DNA from: Liopterus haemorrhoidalis
Taxonomy: Eukaryota > Arthropoda > Insecta > Coleoptera > Dytiscidae
Assembly (NCBI GenBank): GCA_963971575.1
Contig: OZ020611.1
Span: forward strand, 144,858,419 to 144,922,418
Reading direction: 5' to 3'
Length of the DNA: 64,000 nt
Shown: one piece after another, positions 12,201-22,800 of the stretch
How positions within the stretch are numbered: the first letter of the stretch is position 1
Layout of the letters: each line of letters begins with the position of its first letter
Made by a program: the position numbers and the translations under genes
The notes under the pieces: generated by a model
What the model was told of the DNA's origin: nothing
Database searches by the model: none
The model's input: the letters and a program-made list of their open reading frames with translations, nothing else

Positions 12201-15200
12201 TTTTGCCGGAACGAAAACCGGAACCGAACTGATATATATATATTTTTTCCAATTGAACTGTAACGAAAACCGAAACGAAAAAAATAACGGTTCGAAGCCC
12301 TGGCTACACTACAAACTACACTATTTTCAAAACTACCTTCGGTCAAATTTTTGGATGACAGTTGTATACTTCTCAGTCGTACCAACTACCAACTTTTTAG
12401 TTTTTTTTACAACTTAGCACAATTAAACAATATTTATAAATTGGTTACTAGAATTGGTTCTATAACCAAACTGTTGTCTGTCACTTGAACCTAGAATTTT
12501 TTAAGTTGGCAGTGAAGAGTATCACAAAGTAATAGAAGATGGAAGTATCGCGGTCTCTTATTTTTTTTCCCCGACTATATTCTGTAGTATAAAAGGTTGA
12601 AATGACGTCAAAGTTGGATAGTATTGACAAAAGTATAATGTACAGTCTGTTCCAAACGGTTAAGCGGAACTAGATTTTGCAATCTAGTTACTTTCATCGT
12701 TTAAATCGTGCCTTTCGGCCGTTTTGTTTAAGCTTTGTAAATCATACTTACAATAAACATGTTTTGGTTAAGGTTAATATCATTTTAAAATGTCATTTTC
12801 TTTATATTTTGATTTTTTGTGTCATTCTTAATACAAATTTCCCATTTATTTATTTTTTTGTCATTAAAATATGTAAGAAATATAATTTAATTTTGACATA
12901 TGTCATTCGTTTCCATGGTTTCATTGTTGGAATTTTAAATTTTGACATCCCAACGTGAAAAATGAAATAACCCAAGCAAGGTCCCTTCTCGTGACAACCT
13001 AAAAGAACTAAATTCCCATTTAGTTCCGCTTAACCGTTTGGAACAGACTGTAGAATGGACTTTATTCGATATCGCAGGGAGATTTTAAAATCTTGTTATG
13101 AGTCATCGTATCTAACGTTACAAAATATCCTGAATTACAATTTTCGTCTTGCAATTTCGGAAAAATTACCAGTTAAGAGAATCACTTTAGCTGACGATTA
13201 ATAGTTATAAATGTCCATCTTGTCATTCATTAAAGTGATTCCCAAATTAGCATATTCTTTTATTTCTAAGTTCATGTTTTTGCCAATTTATAGATTACAT
13301 GTTTTGCTATACTGAATGGCCCTTTTATTATTCTTTGTGTAAAATATATATAAAAGCTCTGTGTCGTTCTTTGCAGAACGCTCGAGGTATGGAGCGGGTG
13401 TAAAGACGTGCGGACCTTTCGGTCAGACATGCTTAGTGGTAGGAGAACGACATGCTAATAAATATTTTAATAGTTCATTTATATTCGTATTTTATAAATT
13501 ATTTGAATACAAATATTTTATTTAAAATAAATAAATAAATAAATACTGTTCCCAATTAATATAAAATTAGCGTGTTGAATTGTAATTTTTGTTTGAAGAG
13601 GCGGGGTTTCCTTTACCTTTTCTTGAAAACCACCACTGATTTTTATTAATTTAATTATACGTACTTGAAATGAACATGTGGGATTATTTCTCTCTGAGAC
13701 AGTCTTTTTCCTTGGACAAGAATGTTTTTTTTTTTTGTCAAGATCAAGGAACCGGGAAAACATTAGAATTAAAATCGCTGAAATTGCAACGCAAGGTTGG
13801 TTACTAAAGAGTGATGATGGATTCACAGCAGGCGCGCATACAAAAAAGTATCCTAGGAGGCTCAGAAGCCAAAAACAAATTCAATTACAAAACAAATGTG
13901 TTTTTTGAGTGCTTGGATGGGGGCTCAAGTCCGTGAGCCCCTTACCTATGGATGCGCGCCTGGATTTCAGATAATGTTGTTTTTACGGTTTTGTAGGTAT
14001 GACCAAAAAACCCTTATACCGTCATTTTGTCGTCAGTCTGTCTGTTCCGTAAAAATTGTAGCCAAACGGCTAAACCTAGAGAGTTGAAATTTGGCATGCT
14101 GATACAACTCTTTGACCCGCACATAGGAAAGATACTGAAACATCTAAAAAACATATCCCCCTAAAAATATAAAGAAACATGGGCTCATCGAAAAAAAATT
14201 TTTTTTTTTTTAATTCTTGGCTTGGGTGTCAAATGAAAGCCCTTAGTAAGTGGATTAACAATCAAAAATTTATTTTTGCAAAATTAATAATTTTGACGCG
14301 ATTTCTGCCTAAATTGTGCAAAAAAAAAAAATCCCACACCCTGTAGCCCCGATAGTTTAAACTAAAAATCTGAAAAAATTCTAAGTTATGTACATTGGTG
14401 TGAACCGGAATAGTACAACAGGAATTTTTGATCAGATTATGTTACGCATTTTTTGTGTTTTTAACTAAAATATGTAAAATATTTAATTCGCTGTGTAACA
14501 AAATAAACGAGTAAACGTCCGTGGTCTAACGGTTAACGTTCTCGCTTCCTAAGTTGCAAACTCCAGTTCGATTCCTGTCAATTTTATTTTTTCTGTTTTT
14601 CTTTGCATTTTTATTTTGTTTAAATTATTTTGGCAAATGTTGCATTTAATTTTTAAAAGCGTAAATTTAATAACCAGTGGGAAGTGTTGAAATTTTAATG
14701 TAATTCTATTTTTCAATGTATACGGAATCAGAGGGACGGAGCTTATGACTTAACAACCAATGGAAGCCATAGGCGCAATTATCAAAATCTTAATGAACCT
14801 TGCTATATAAAAAAAATACTGCACATATTTAGAAACCTAAATAATGGTATTAGGCATTCGAATTAAGATTAACAAAAAAATATTTTAACATAAAATTTGT
14901 ATTGGAATCCCAAATAATCATCATTCACTTACTAAATACCTGCGAAACCCTGAAATGTGTGATAATTCACACTATACAACATTTTTTTTTTTTTCTAACG
15001 CCTGTTAAAGAAGTTGCTCTGAAATAGAAAAATCGGTAAAGTGCTTTCCTTAAAAGTAAACTTTAAGGTCCATTACATGATATTACTCCAAGTTTGTCCT
15101 GTCTATGACGATTGGACTTTTCATTTCTATTTCACAGTAAAATGGATCTCTAATCCCAGTTTCAAGTTCTCTAATCTTCCATTTGAAGAAAATAATCTCT

Positions 15201-16160
15201 GAATGTTTCTCCAACGTTAGATTGCTAGTGGTAATCAAGAGTTGTCTCCAAACAACATAGAATTATTTGAGTTACCTTCGTTAATTAAATTTGAGAATGG
15301 GATCTCAGGGCACTAACTATTCCAGTCAAAAATTAATATATTTGTATGTATTTGTATTCCCAGTGTTGTCATTAACGCTACGGTTGCACGTGTTTCGGTT
15401 TCAAGGAAATACCTAATCTACAATGATAATTTTTGGTTCTTTACTACAAATCTAAACGCTGCGTTGGAAAGAGTTTTAGAAGAGCTGCCATGTGATGTTG
15501 TGTTGTGATCCTCCAAAATCTTGCTCTAATGTAGATTTGAAATGCAATTTATTCAGAAAATGCGACAAATATTACGACACTTACTAACGAAAATCTTCAG
15601 CTTTGTATTTGAATTTTATTAAAAAAATAATTTCTTCTTTTCAGCGTGACTTGGACCTGACCTCTCAAGTTGAAAGCCTTAAAGCACGTCTTAATGGCAA
15701 AGTTCGTAATGTAACGTGCGTCATGCAAGAACTTGGTTACTTGGACAACAACCTGGAACCTGCATACGATAAAATCATCGCCAAAATCAACAGTCTGACC
15801 ATTCAAGACGAACTGAAGAAAGACATCGAAGATGGAATTGATTTCTGCAAACAATTCTCCCAATGTATTCCAGAATCATCTAGCGATAAGTCACCATTCT
15901 CCAACGTCATGATGAAACCAATGTTCTTCTTCAGATGTTACAAACACAAGAAATTAGAAGCATGTATCATGAAAGATGTTCGTGAGAGATTTGCTGGAAT
16001 GTCTGATGATAATATTGATAATATTCCTGACCAAGAATTGTTCAGAAGAGCTAAAAGCCTTAAGACTGATAGCAACGAGAAAACAAGCAGTGAAGAACTT
16101 ACAACGAGTATCTTCGATTTTCTTTTTGGAAATGAAAGTGATTTAAATGAAATTTTATAA
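4998..16160 (+). CDS. secreted cysteine-containing protein, four coding exons, family uncertain
   Basis: The coding exons are 4998-5102, 9707-10036, 10998-11210 and 15645-16160, giving 387 residues. All three introns are phase 0 with GT donors and CAG acceptors. Residues 1-20 form a signal peptide (MRALRFLTLFAACVLAASAF), so the product should be secreted. The mature chain has seven cysteines, at about 40, 60, 241, 284, 290, 314 and 323. Residues 36-60 (CFGPEV...EMKFAVAKC) and 225-330 (TCVMQELGYLD...FCKQFSQCIP...FFFRCYKHKKLEAC) look like structured helical segments. Between them is a proline, glutamine and asparagine-rich linker of about 150 residues. The layout is that of small insect hemolymph or cuticle-associated secreted proteins. 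I do not recognise the family firmly, and the cysteine spacing fits neither a classical odorant-binding protein nor the 27-kDa hemolymph family well. The CAG before the ATG suggests an upstream untranslated exon. The poly(A) signal is at 16544. Confidence 0.85.
5553..6470. mobile_element. 918-bp inverted-repeat DNA element, superfamily unknown
   Basis: The left tip is TGGTTTCCAATTGACGTAGA and the right tip is its complement, with about 27 matching bases extended by ACGTAGAA repeats. It sits inside a mariner transposase remnant, which proves insertion. A clean target duplication was not found. No protein motif was seen inside; the interior contains a TA dinucleotide array. Confidence 0.75.
6231..6292. 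repeat. (TA)n microsatellite
   Basis: About 31 uninterrupted AT/TA dinucleotides inside the 5553-6470 element. Such arrays are prone to length change and to assembly error. Confidence 0.95.
6601..8077. other. intron 1 sequence with transposon tips
   Basis: No gene. GC-richer pieces at about 7066-7130 (CAGTGGTGGCACC onward) look like an hAT-type tip. At 7937 the string ACGAGGGCTATTCGGAAAGT is the tip typical of certain mariner elements, with no body attached. The rest is AT-rich and unassigned. Confidence 0.4.
8078..8958. mobile_element. 881-bp inverted-repeat element
   Basis: The left end reads GTTCGTTTGTGTTGCCCCA and the complement of the right end reads GTTCGTTTGTGTTGCACC. The core GTTCGTTTGT recurs three more times near the left end (about 8139-8190) and once near the right end at 8858, like a subterminal binding site for a transposase. 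No coding sequence was recognised inside. Confidence 0.55.
8985..9470 (+). pseudogene. pogo/Tigger-type transposase, C-terminal remnant
   Basis: Three frames together read ITLKDAAYMAVESRNEVPQS, then FTEEDDIPIASLLNS...DDEIME-stop. Later comes a C-terminal segment ending LLLRKIREKAVLKKFE. This order (an ITL-DA helix, an acidic stretch, then a basic LLLRKIR tail) is typical of Tigger/Jerky-like DDE transposases. Stop codons and frame changes break it, and the catalytic core is absent. An AATAAA follows. A domesticated gene is not supported. Confidence 0.5.
9707..10036 (+). CDS. exon 2: first cysteine pair and start of the linker
   Basis: 110 codons between TTACAG and GTAAGT. It begins IYESCFGPEVIQQIRDEM, with the second cysteine at AVAKC. 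It then passes into a low-complexity Pro/Val/Thr segment (SPPPSTQKPTPEPV) and ends at ILSYRP. The change from helical to proline-rich sequence happens near residue 70 of the protein. Confidence 0.9.
10566..10600. repeat. short TTAGG-like run
   Basis: Three to four GGTTA units in intron 2 resemble the insect telomere repeat TTAGG. The run is far too short and decayed to be more than a chance or interstitial copy. Confidence 0.5.
10735..10860 (+). repeat. SINE-like fragment with tRNA-type B box
   Basis: GTTTCGAGTTCGAATCCCG contains a good RNA polymerase III B box. The following body (CAGGCATGG, then CCTAATTGCC and AAAGCCAT) matches in order the piece read on the minus strand at 53700-53890 and its duplicate. 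The A-box half is poorly preserved. I infer two members of one tRNA-derived SINE family. Confidence 0.45.
10998..11210 (+). CDS. exon 3: Asn/Phe/Pro/Tyr-rich linker
   Basis: 71 codons between TTTACAG and GTAAGT with no cysteine. The composition is strongly biased to Asn, Pro, Phe, Tyr and Gln (for example FFNPNYPQFPPFLQNQ). This suggests a disordered or extended linker between the two cysteine-bearing parts. Confidence 0.85.
11499..12302. mobile_element. 804-bp hAT-type MITE with 8-bp target duplication
   Basis: The tips CAGGGCTTCGAACCGGAACT and (in complement) CAGGGCTTCGAACCGTTATT are flanked on both sides by GCTACACT (11491-11498 and 12303-12310). An 8-bp duplication and CAGGG tips are hAT hallmarks. 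Near both ends, repeats of the ACCGAAA type form extended inverted arms. There is no transposase. It lies in intron 3 of the secreted-protein gene. Confidence 0.92.
12643..13050. mobile_element. 408-bp MITE with TA target site (Tc1/mariner-type)
   Basis: Inverted repeats of more than 30 bases begin CAGTCTGTTCCAAACGGTTA and continue AGCGGAACTA on both ends. The element is bordered by TA on each side (12641-12642, 13051-13052). Beyond the shared arms the left side reads ATTTTGCAATCTAGT and the right AATGGGAATTTAGT. There is no coding sequence. The element at 3385-3563 is a decayed relative. Confidence 0.9.
13345..13465 (+). promoter_or_regulatory. promoter-like block with compact RNA-foldable sequence
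   Basis: A TATATATAAAAG box at about 13346-13357 is followed within 30 bases by CGTTCT-TTGC-AGAACG, a perfect 6-bp hairpin. CGCTC...GAGCG and GACC-TTTC-GGTC follow. The end AGAACGACA can also pair with TGTCGTTCT at 13362-13370. An AATAAA sits at 13459. A TATA box, a short transcribed piece and a nearby AATAAA recall the R region of an LTR, perhaps of a solo LTR, but no borders or partner LTR were found. Confidence 0.25.
13988..14971 (+). mobile_element. unclassified repeat unit R, copy 1, with tRNA-like cassette
   Basis: The left tip GGTTTTGTAGGTATGACC and the complement of the right tip GGGTTTCGCAGGTATTT form a short inverted repeat. Outside the right tip lies a hairpin (TGAAATGTGTGATAATTCAC). 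The body contains a CAGTCTGTCTG motif near 14030 and, at 14515-14583, a tRNA-like piece with an A-box-like TGGTCTAACGG, a CCT at the anticodon position and the B box GTTCGATTCC. Copies in reverse order form an array at 25380-27302. No protein is encoded. The hairpin next to a short inverted tip could fit a non-autonomous Helentron-like element, but this is speculation. Confidence 0.6.
14515..14583 (+). other. tRNA-like cassette (tRNA-Arg(CCT)-like pseudogene)
   Basis: It reads as a tRNA from GTCCGTGGTCTAACGG, through TTCCTAAG in the anticodon-loop position, to CCAGTTCGATTCCTG. The acceptor ends (GTCCGTG / TTTTA) do not pair well, so it is probably not a working gene. It lies inside repeat unit R and is matched by the cassette at 26701-26766. 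Confidence 0.4.
14972..15644. other. remaining intron 3 sequence
   Basis: AT-rich, with a T-run at 14983-14995. No repeat borders, RNA gene or coding motif was recognised before the acceptor of exon 4. Confidence 0.4.
15645..16160 (+). CDS. exon 4: C-terminal helical domain with five cysteines
   Basis: 171 codons plus TAA after the acceptor TTCTTTTCAG. Five cysteines lie in a helical-looking domain; the last two are separated by eight residues. The tail after residue 330 is acidic and serine-rich and ends SDLNEIL. There is no membrane segment or anchor. Confidence 0.9.
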   Translation, partial: RDLDLTSQVESLKARLNGKVRNVTCVMQELGYLDNNLEPAYDKIIAKINSLTIQDELKKDIEDGIDFCKQFSQCIPESSSDKSPFSNVMMKPMFFFRCYKHKKLEACIMKDVRERFAGMSDDNIDNIPDQELFRRAKSLKTDSNEKTSSEELTTSIFDFLFGNESDLNEIL

Positions 16161-16543
16161 ATGATCATTTATTTCAAACATTTTTAACATAGTGTTATTT
16201 ATTGAATATAATAATTTAGCCAAGATATACTTAACATAATTTAATCTTTCAATAGAACTAGGTATTACTATACCAGTAATTTCTAAACAAGATTCAACTT
16301 GTGTTTAACCAGTGCGATATAGTTTTCGTTTTTTAATGACTTCAAAAATTTCGAAGTTTCTTATCTTGAACACCAGTTTGGCACTTTGTTAAAAACATTT
16401 CATATTTAAAATAGCAGCATTAGTATTACATTTCAATTTATTTTTAAGTACTATTTAATTTATTTAAAAAAGGTTATTGAATTTTAGCAATAGAAATCAT
16501 GATGTTATTATTGCTAAAATTTGATTGATGTGACATTATGATG

Positions 16544-16549
16544 AATAAA
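16544..16549 (+). terminator. polyadenylation signal of the secreted-protein gene
   Basis: AATAAA, 384 bases after the stop codon, is the best-placed canonical signal. The next MITE starts at 16611, which bounds the 3' end on that side. Confidence 0.6.
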
Positions 16550-16610
16550 AATATTTTTTCATAATAACTGCTTTTATTTTTGTTCCTTTACGTGTTCTAT
16601 ATATTATATA

Positions 16611-17345
16611 GGGTAACTGCAGCGAATTTCGACTACGCAGGTAATTTCGACTATCCCATTATTTATCTAAATAATTGCTGCCATATAGCGGTAGTATAAC
16701 GTAACACTATGTTTATGTGAAAAACTAACTTCACTTTATTTTAAGCCACGTGTGAATATCGTTAGACGAACAGTGTAGATATTTATATTATTTAGGTGTT
16801 AAAATATTTTTTTATTGGTTTTAATTAGCAGTTGTTTATCAAAGGAAAGTTGAACAAAATATTTTGCATTGAATAAACCGATAAGAACTGATCCAAATAC
16901 ATATATATTAGCTGGTAAAATTTGATTTTCATAATATTTTGTTACAATATCACAGGCTAAATAAAACAGATTTGATTGCAGGTAATATCGACTAGAGGAA
17001 TGAAGCTACTACGGACTAGTCGATATTACATGCATGCATGTTTCACTTACCCAATTTGAAGACAATTAAAATCACGTCAAAATGTAAAAGAGACAAGAAA
17101 CGTTGATTATCTTAAAATTTTAGGGTAGTCGATATTAACATCACTTTTTTGAAATCAACGTTTTTTTCACATTTTTTTATGTCGAATTTATGTTGTAATA
17201 ACAGCTTGTTTCATCGTGAAAATATTTAGCACCTAAAGATAAGTGAATGAGGTATCGATTGGGACCACTTTCCTACCAAAATATTGAATAGTACGTAAAT
17301 TAAAAAATAAATAAATTTGGTAGTCGAAATTCGCTGCAGTTACCC
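16611..17345. mobile_element. 735-bp MITE with TA target site
   Basis: Both ends read GGGTAACTGCAGCGAATTTC then GACTAC (right end in complement) and are flanked by TA. Inside, shorter copies of the tip motif (ATTTCGACTA, TCGATATTA) recur at about 16647, 16988, 17020 and 17130. These could be transposase-binding subterminal repeats. No coding sequence is present. Confidence 0.88.
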
Positions 17346-17699
17346 TAATGGTGGTAGAACAAAATATGTACAAAACAAAAAATTTGAAATATTTACCTGG
17401 AGTAATATCTTGTGGAGCGACGAAAATTCTCTTCGGTTCTGATGGCAGAACTTATATTACCAGATCACGCAATAAAGAATAAATCCTTGATAAACAATCA
17501 ATACAAAAAAAGCTGTTGATCATTGTGGTGGAAATATAATCCTTTGCGGGTGGAATTCATGGTACGGTTGAATTGAAGAAATATTAGGAGTACAACTTTA
17601 GGTGCATTCGGCATACGCTAATAATCTACACATTCTGCATAATTTACACAAGAAGCGTTCGTCATAAAGTTTCTGTGTGCTTTGTGCTGCACGAAGATC
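17346..17699. other. spacer, nothing recognised
   Basis: AT-rich DNA between two elements. One extra ATTCGGCATACG at about 17608 resembles the tip of the following transposon and may be part of it. Confidence 0.35.
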
Positions 17700-17823
17700 G
17701 TTCGGCATATACTGTGCAGTGTAGTTTGTGTTGCACAATCGTCACAAATTCAGATCGTACGGCAGTCTGTGCAATAATGATTTTCGCGGTAAAAATACAA
17801 AGTTATTATTTCTACAAAACAAT

Positions 17824-18057
17824 ATGAGTGAAAACAATCAAGATATCATTGTTTATGCCTGCAGCCTTTACAACATAAATAGTACAGACATGAACCATAT
17901 GATGGAATATGTAAATACACTCAAAAAGACTCAAAATTTTCTGGATACAAGTGGAAATGTACTTTAAATTGATTTGTGGAGTTAGTTAAAAGTGTTAACA
18001 TACCTGTGTCACAGCGACCTAAACAGAGCAGTATTTCTACAGTCAACAATACAAAAA
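17824..18057 (+). pseudogene. coding remnant of the DNA transposon, plus strand
   Basis: MSENNQDIIVYACSLYNINS runs to a stop at 17967. A neighbouring frame then reads FVELVKSVNIPVSQRPKQ up to AATACAAAAAAG followed by GTAAGT, a possible splice donor. No known domain was recognised. If the second part belongs to the same protein, the LINE would begin after 18057, which conflicts with the target-duplication evidence given for the LINE. Confidence 0.35.
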
Positions 18058-18242
18058 AGTAAGTTGCTTACTTGTACGTTGTTTTCCTAATAATAATTCA
18101 TCCATCTATTCCTAATAATAATTCACTACTATTCACTATATAAACTATTATAACCATAACCCTAAACTTAAATCTCTACACATTTATATTAAAATTAGTA
18201 CTATTAACGACATCTGTCAAAAAGTAAATTAAATACTAAGAA

Positions 18243-19817
18243 ATGAGTGTTAATGTTGACACTGGATGGCTCGACCCCGGGCCAAGCACCAGCGCAAACA
18301 TGATTGGACCGACATCAAGCCAGCCAAATTTAAATACAACGCAGAATCAAACAAAATTAACATTTGCAAATGTTACAAAATTAACAAATAAATCCCACTA
18401 CAACCCTTCAAAAAAATTAGCAATTGTCATGGACACCATTGACAACACATTATTCGAAGAATATGCTTTTGCAGTCGGAGATAAAATTGGCGCTGCAAAT
18501 ATCACCCACATTCAAAACAAAGAATTTGCATTTTCATGAAAAATGAAGACCTTGTCACCAAATTTGTAAATAATCATAAGACACTAACAATTAACAACAC
18601 CATTACCACTGTTAGACGGTATATAATACCGGCAAAAAGATTGATAATCTCAAATCTCTGTCCGTCAATACCTGACGAAATTATTGAACAAGAACTAAAA
18701 AAAATATGGTCTTAACCTACAATCACGTTTAGGTTTTCTACGTGCTGGCATTAAAAAAGACGGATATCAGCATATCCTAAGTTTTCGAAGACAAATTTTT
18801 GTACATCCAAATGAAAATCTTGAAATCCCAGAATCAATTCACTTTACATACGAAGGTAATAACGGCATAATGTTTATAGCTGAAGATAGTTCCCCATGTG
18901 AAACATGCAAAAAAATTGGTCATAAAACAGAATACTGTAAATACAGTAAATCTAACCCCATAGAATCAACACAAATAACCCCAGAAACTAGCACATCAAA
19001 TTCTTATGAAAATGATCAAGTAATTCAGCAGGCCCAAAATCACCAAGTACCCACACAAGCTCAACTACCACAACATAAACCTGTTCAAAATAAACAATTT
19101 GCACGACACCCAATTGAAAACCCACAAAACACTGATCTGGAAAATAAAAATAATTCACAACAAGAAAAAACACTTGTACAACCATTAATTCACTCACAAC
19201 AAATACTCATGGAACCATCATGCCACAGTAACAAGGAAAATGACAAAACCATTGAAGAAGTATCAGATCTACAAGAAAATACTGACCAGCAAACAAAGTT
19301 AACAAATAGTGCCTCAAACCTTCAAGCAAACCAATTATCTGAGGACAAATCAACAAATTGTGGACAGAAAAGACCAATTTCTAGCAGTAATGATTCCTTA
19401 CATAAAGATAATACCATAGAAATGGAAAAATTTAGCACCCCTGAGAAGGATATAACCAAACCTAGACAAGTTAAAAAACCTAAACAATCGAAGCAGAGAT
19501 CCTTAAGTCCCAGTTTAACACCTCAACAAACTGAAGACATATTAAAACCTTTCAAGCATATTTTTTCTAAAAATAAATATCCAGTGAAATATGAAATCTT
19601 TAAAACCATTATTGAAAACATACACGGTAACAATAATCCTCTCTCCATAATAAGAGAATATATACCTAACGCAGATAACTTCATTGATATGATTATGGAT
19701 TTATATAAATACGCTCCAACAAAAACCTTAAAATACAGACTGACTAGACTAAATACAAAAATACAGCAACAATTAGCTGAGGAAGAGGAGGAGGAGGAGG
19801 AGGAAAAAGAATCTTAA
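18243..19817 (+). pseudogene. LINE ORF1 (gag-like), two frameshifts
   Basis: It starts MSVNVDTGWLDPGPSTS. The frame is lost near 18537, resumes at MKNEDLVTKFVNN, and is lost again at an A-run near 18700. From 18870 it stays open for 315 codons. A single zinc knuckle CETCKKIGHKTEYC (CX2CX4HX4C) follows the nucleic-acid-binding segment. A long Gln/Asn-rich region and a Glu-run tail come after it. Such proteins coat the LINE RNA. The stop TAA is one base before the ORF2 ATG, an arrangement that suggests termination-reinitiation. Confidence 0.85.
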
Positions 19818-19818
19818 T

Positions 19819-22800
19819 ATGTCTCTTCTACAATGGAACTTAAATGGTTTAAAAACACACCTTCCAGAACTACAGTATTTAATATCAAAAATAAATCCAT
19901 CGTATATATGCCTCCAGGAAACACGTCTAACTACTTATCAAACTTTTAATTTAAAACAGTACAATATATTCAGAAAAGACAGAACACAAAACTCCATAGC
20001 AAGTGGCGGGGTGGCGATACTAGTACACAACAAAAATTATGCCCAAGAAGTAAATTTAAATACAAATCTTGAGGCTGTTGCGATCACTACATTTGTTCCA
20101 CAAAAAATCACACTTTGTTGCATATATTTACCACCCAACACCATAATTACACAGGCCGAATTAAAATCAGTAATTGATCAACTACCGACACCGTTTGTTA
20201 TATTGGGCGATTTTAACGCCCATAATGTTATTTGGGGATCTTCGCAGAATGACAGAAGAGGTACAATGATTGAAAATATTATGGACGATGATATCGCTCT
20301 ACTAAATGATGGCTCAGGCACCCACTTTTGTGCTAGAAGTGGCAACTTTTCCAGTATAGATCTATCCTTGTGCCATACCCATATCGCACCGTATTTAACA
20401 TGGCAAGTACTACAATACACAATCGGCAGTCATCATTTCCCTATTTTAATGACTCTACCCCCGGATAACACAAATACGTCACAAATCCATGAAATAAAGT
20501 GGAAATTAAAAAATGCTAATTGGGAACTATTTTGTCAACACACAAACAACCACAATCTAAAAATAATACAAAATGACATAAACTCTACAGTTAAAAACCT
20601 TACTGACTTTATAAAAAATGTGGCAACTAATATTATACCTATGAAGAAACAACCAAAAAATAAATATACTGTACCTTGGTGGAACGAAGCTTGTCATGAG
20701 GCCACAAAAAATTGCAAAAAATCTCTATACAGGTATAGGAAGAATAAAAGTATAGAAAATCTAATTGAATTAAAAAAGGCACGAGCCGTAGCTAGGAGAA
20801 CTCTCACAGAAAGTAAAAAATTATCCTGGAAGGAATATGTGGAAAGTATAAATAGTCAGACGACCACCTCTGAGATATGGGAAAAAATAAGGAAAATTAA
20901 AGGTACAAAACAAGCAAGAACAATACCAGCCATTATTGTAAATAACTCAATAGTAACAGACACAAAATCAGTCGTAAATGCCCTAGCTGATAATTTCGAA
21001 AAAAGTTCAAGTAATAATTCTTACCAAGCAGAGTTTTTACAACATAAAATTGCTTGTGAGCAAGATGAAATCTTTATACAAAACAGTGATCACATTGTAA
21101 ATACTCGATTCACAAAATAAGAACTACACTGGGCTATCAAAGATCTAAAACAAAATAAAAGCCCTGGATTGGATGATATACCGAACGAAATGCTCCAGCA
21201 TTTATCAGCAGACTTATTGGACCACATACTGAACATCTTTAACTACATATGGGAAAACCATGTTTACCCGGACGACTGGAAGATGGTGAAGACAGTGCCA
21301 ATATATAAGCCAAATAGCTCAAACAAAGACCCTAACAATTATCGTCCGATTTCCATGTCAAATAATTTAAGTAAATTATTGCAAAAAATTATAAATAAAA
21401 GACTGATGTGGTTTCTTGAGAAATACAACAAATTAAGCAGAATACAAAGCAGCTTCAGAGAAGGGCGATCTACTATGGATCACATTACAAATTTAACCAA
21501 CGAAATTAGAAATGCCCAGGAAAATAAACAGCATATGTTAGCGATCTTCTTTGACATAAAAAAAGCATATGATACGACCTGGAAGTACCATATCTTAAAA
21601 TCGTTAAAACTGTGTGGTCTTAATGGAAATATTCTGTATTTTATCAAAAATTTTCTGTCTGATAGAAAATTTATGGTTAGCCTAAATGGAATAATATCAG
21701 AGATAAAAAAACAGCAAAATGGGGTGCCTCAGGGTGAAATTCTAAGCGTTACACTTTTTCTAGTCGCCATAAATGACATAACATCTGGTTTACCCACACA
21801 CATAAAAGCTTCACTTTTTGCCGACGATCTTATAATATGCTATAAAAACAGAAACATCACTACAATACAGGAAGAAATGCAAACTGCTATATCACAACTT
21901 GAAAAATGGTCATCAGATACTGGATTATCATTTTCCCCAACAAAAACTAAAGCACTTCTATTTACAAAATCCAAAGCTGCCAACCAGAAACCACGTTTAA
22001 CCCTCAACGGCAATACTATAGAATATGCTACGAAAATAAAATTTTTAGGAGTATTTTTTGATCAAAAACTGTCTTGGAAGGATCATGTCAACTATTTAAA
22101 AAAAGATTGTACACAAAAAATTAACTTATTAAAAACTCTGGGTCATTATAATTGGGGTTCAGAAAAAACTATACTTCTTAAACTATACAGAAGCATAATA
22201 AGATCGAAGTTAGACTACGGTTGTACAAGCTATGGTAATGCAAAAAAAAGTGTCTTAATCAAACTAAATTCCATCCAAACTACATCTGTTAGAATTTGTC
22301 TTGGGGCCTTTAGAACAAGTCCAACGTTAAGTCTGCTAAACGAAGCAGGAGAACCACCTTTGGAATTAAAAAGGAAACAAATTCATCTATTATTTACAGC
22401 CAACCTACTTAGAAACCCAACTATACCTCTTTATGACAGTGTCTTCCAGAAAAGGAATAATAAGATATATCTTAAAAATAAAACACCTCTCCAACGACAA
22501 ATAACATCCCAGTTAAACTCAATAAATATAACAATTCCCAAAATCATTGAACTATATTTACCCGAAACACCCCCATGGATCCAACATAGACCTGTTTATA
22601 ACCTTCAACTCTCAAATAACAATAAAAGTAATACCCTTCCCACAACGTACAAACAGCAATTTCAAGAAATAAGAAGCAACTACAAGGACCACATAGAAAT
22701 ATACACAGATGGATCCAGGCTAAACGACAAAACGGGCTCATCGGTTATATCTAGAAGTAGCACACATAAATATCGCCTCAACAACTATGCAAGCGTGTAT

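Noticed and set aside
14515..14583. Functional tRNA gene
   Set aside because: The B box is good but the acceptor stem does not pair and copies lie inside a dispersed repeat with changes in the anticodon region.
15645..16160. Classical odorant-binding protein or 27-kDa hemolymph (DUF1397) identity for the secreted protein
   Set aside because: Only the CX8C spacing recalls odorant-binding proteins; the C2-X3-C3 pair and overall length do not fit. The asparagine/cysteine motifs I associate with the 27-kDa family are absent.
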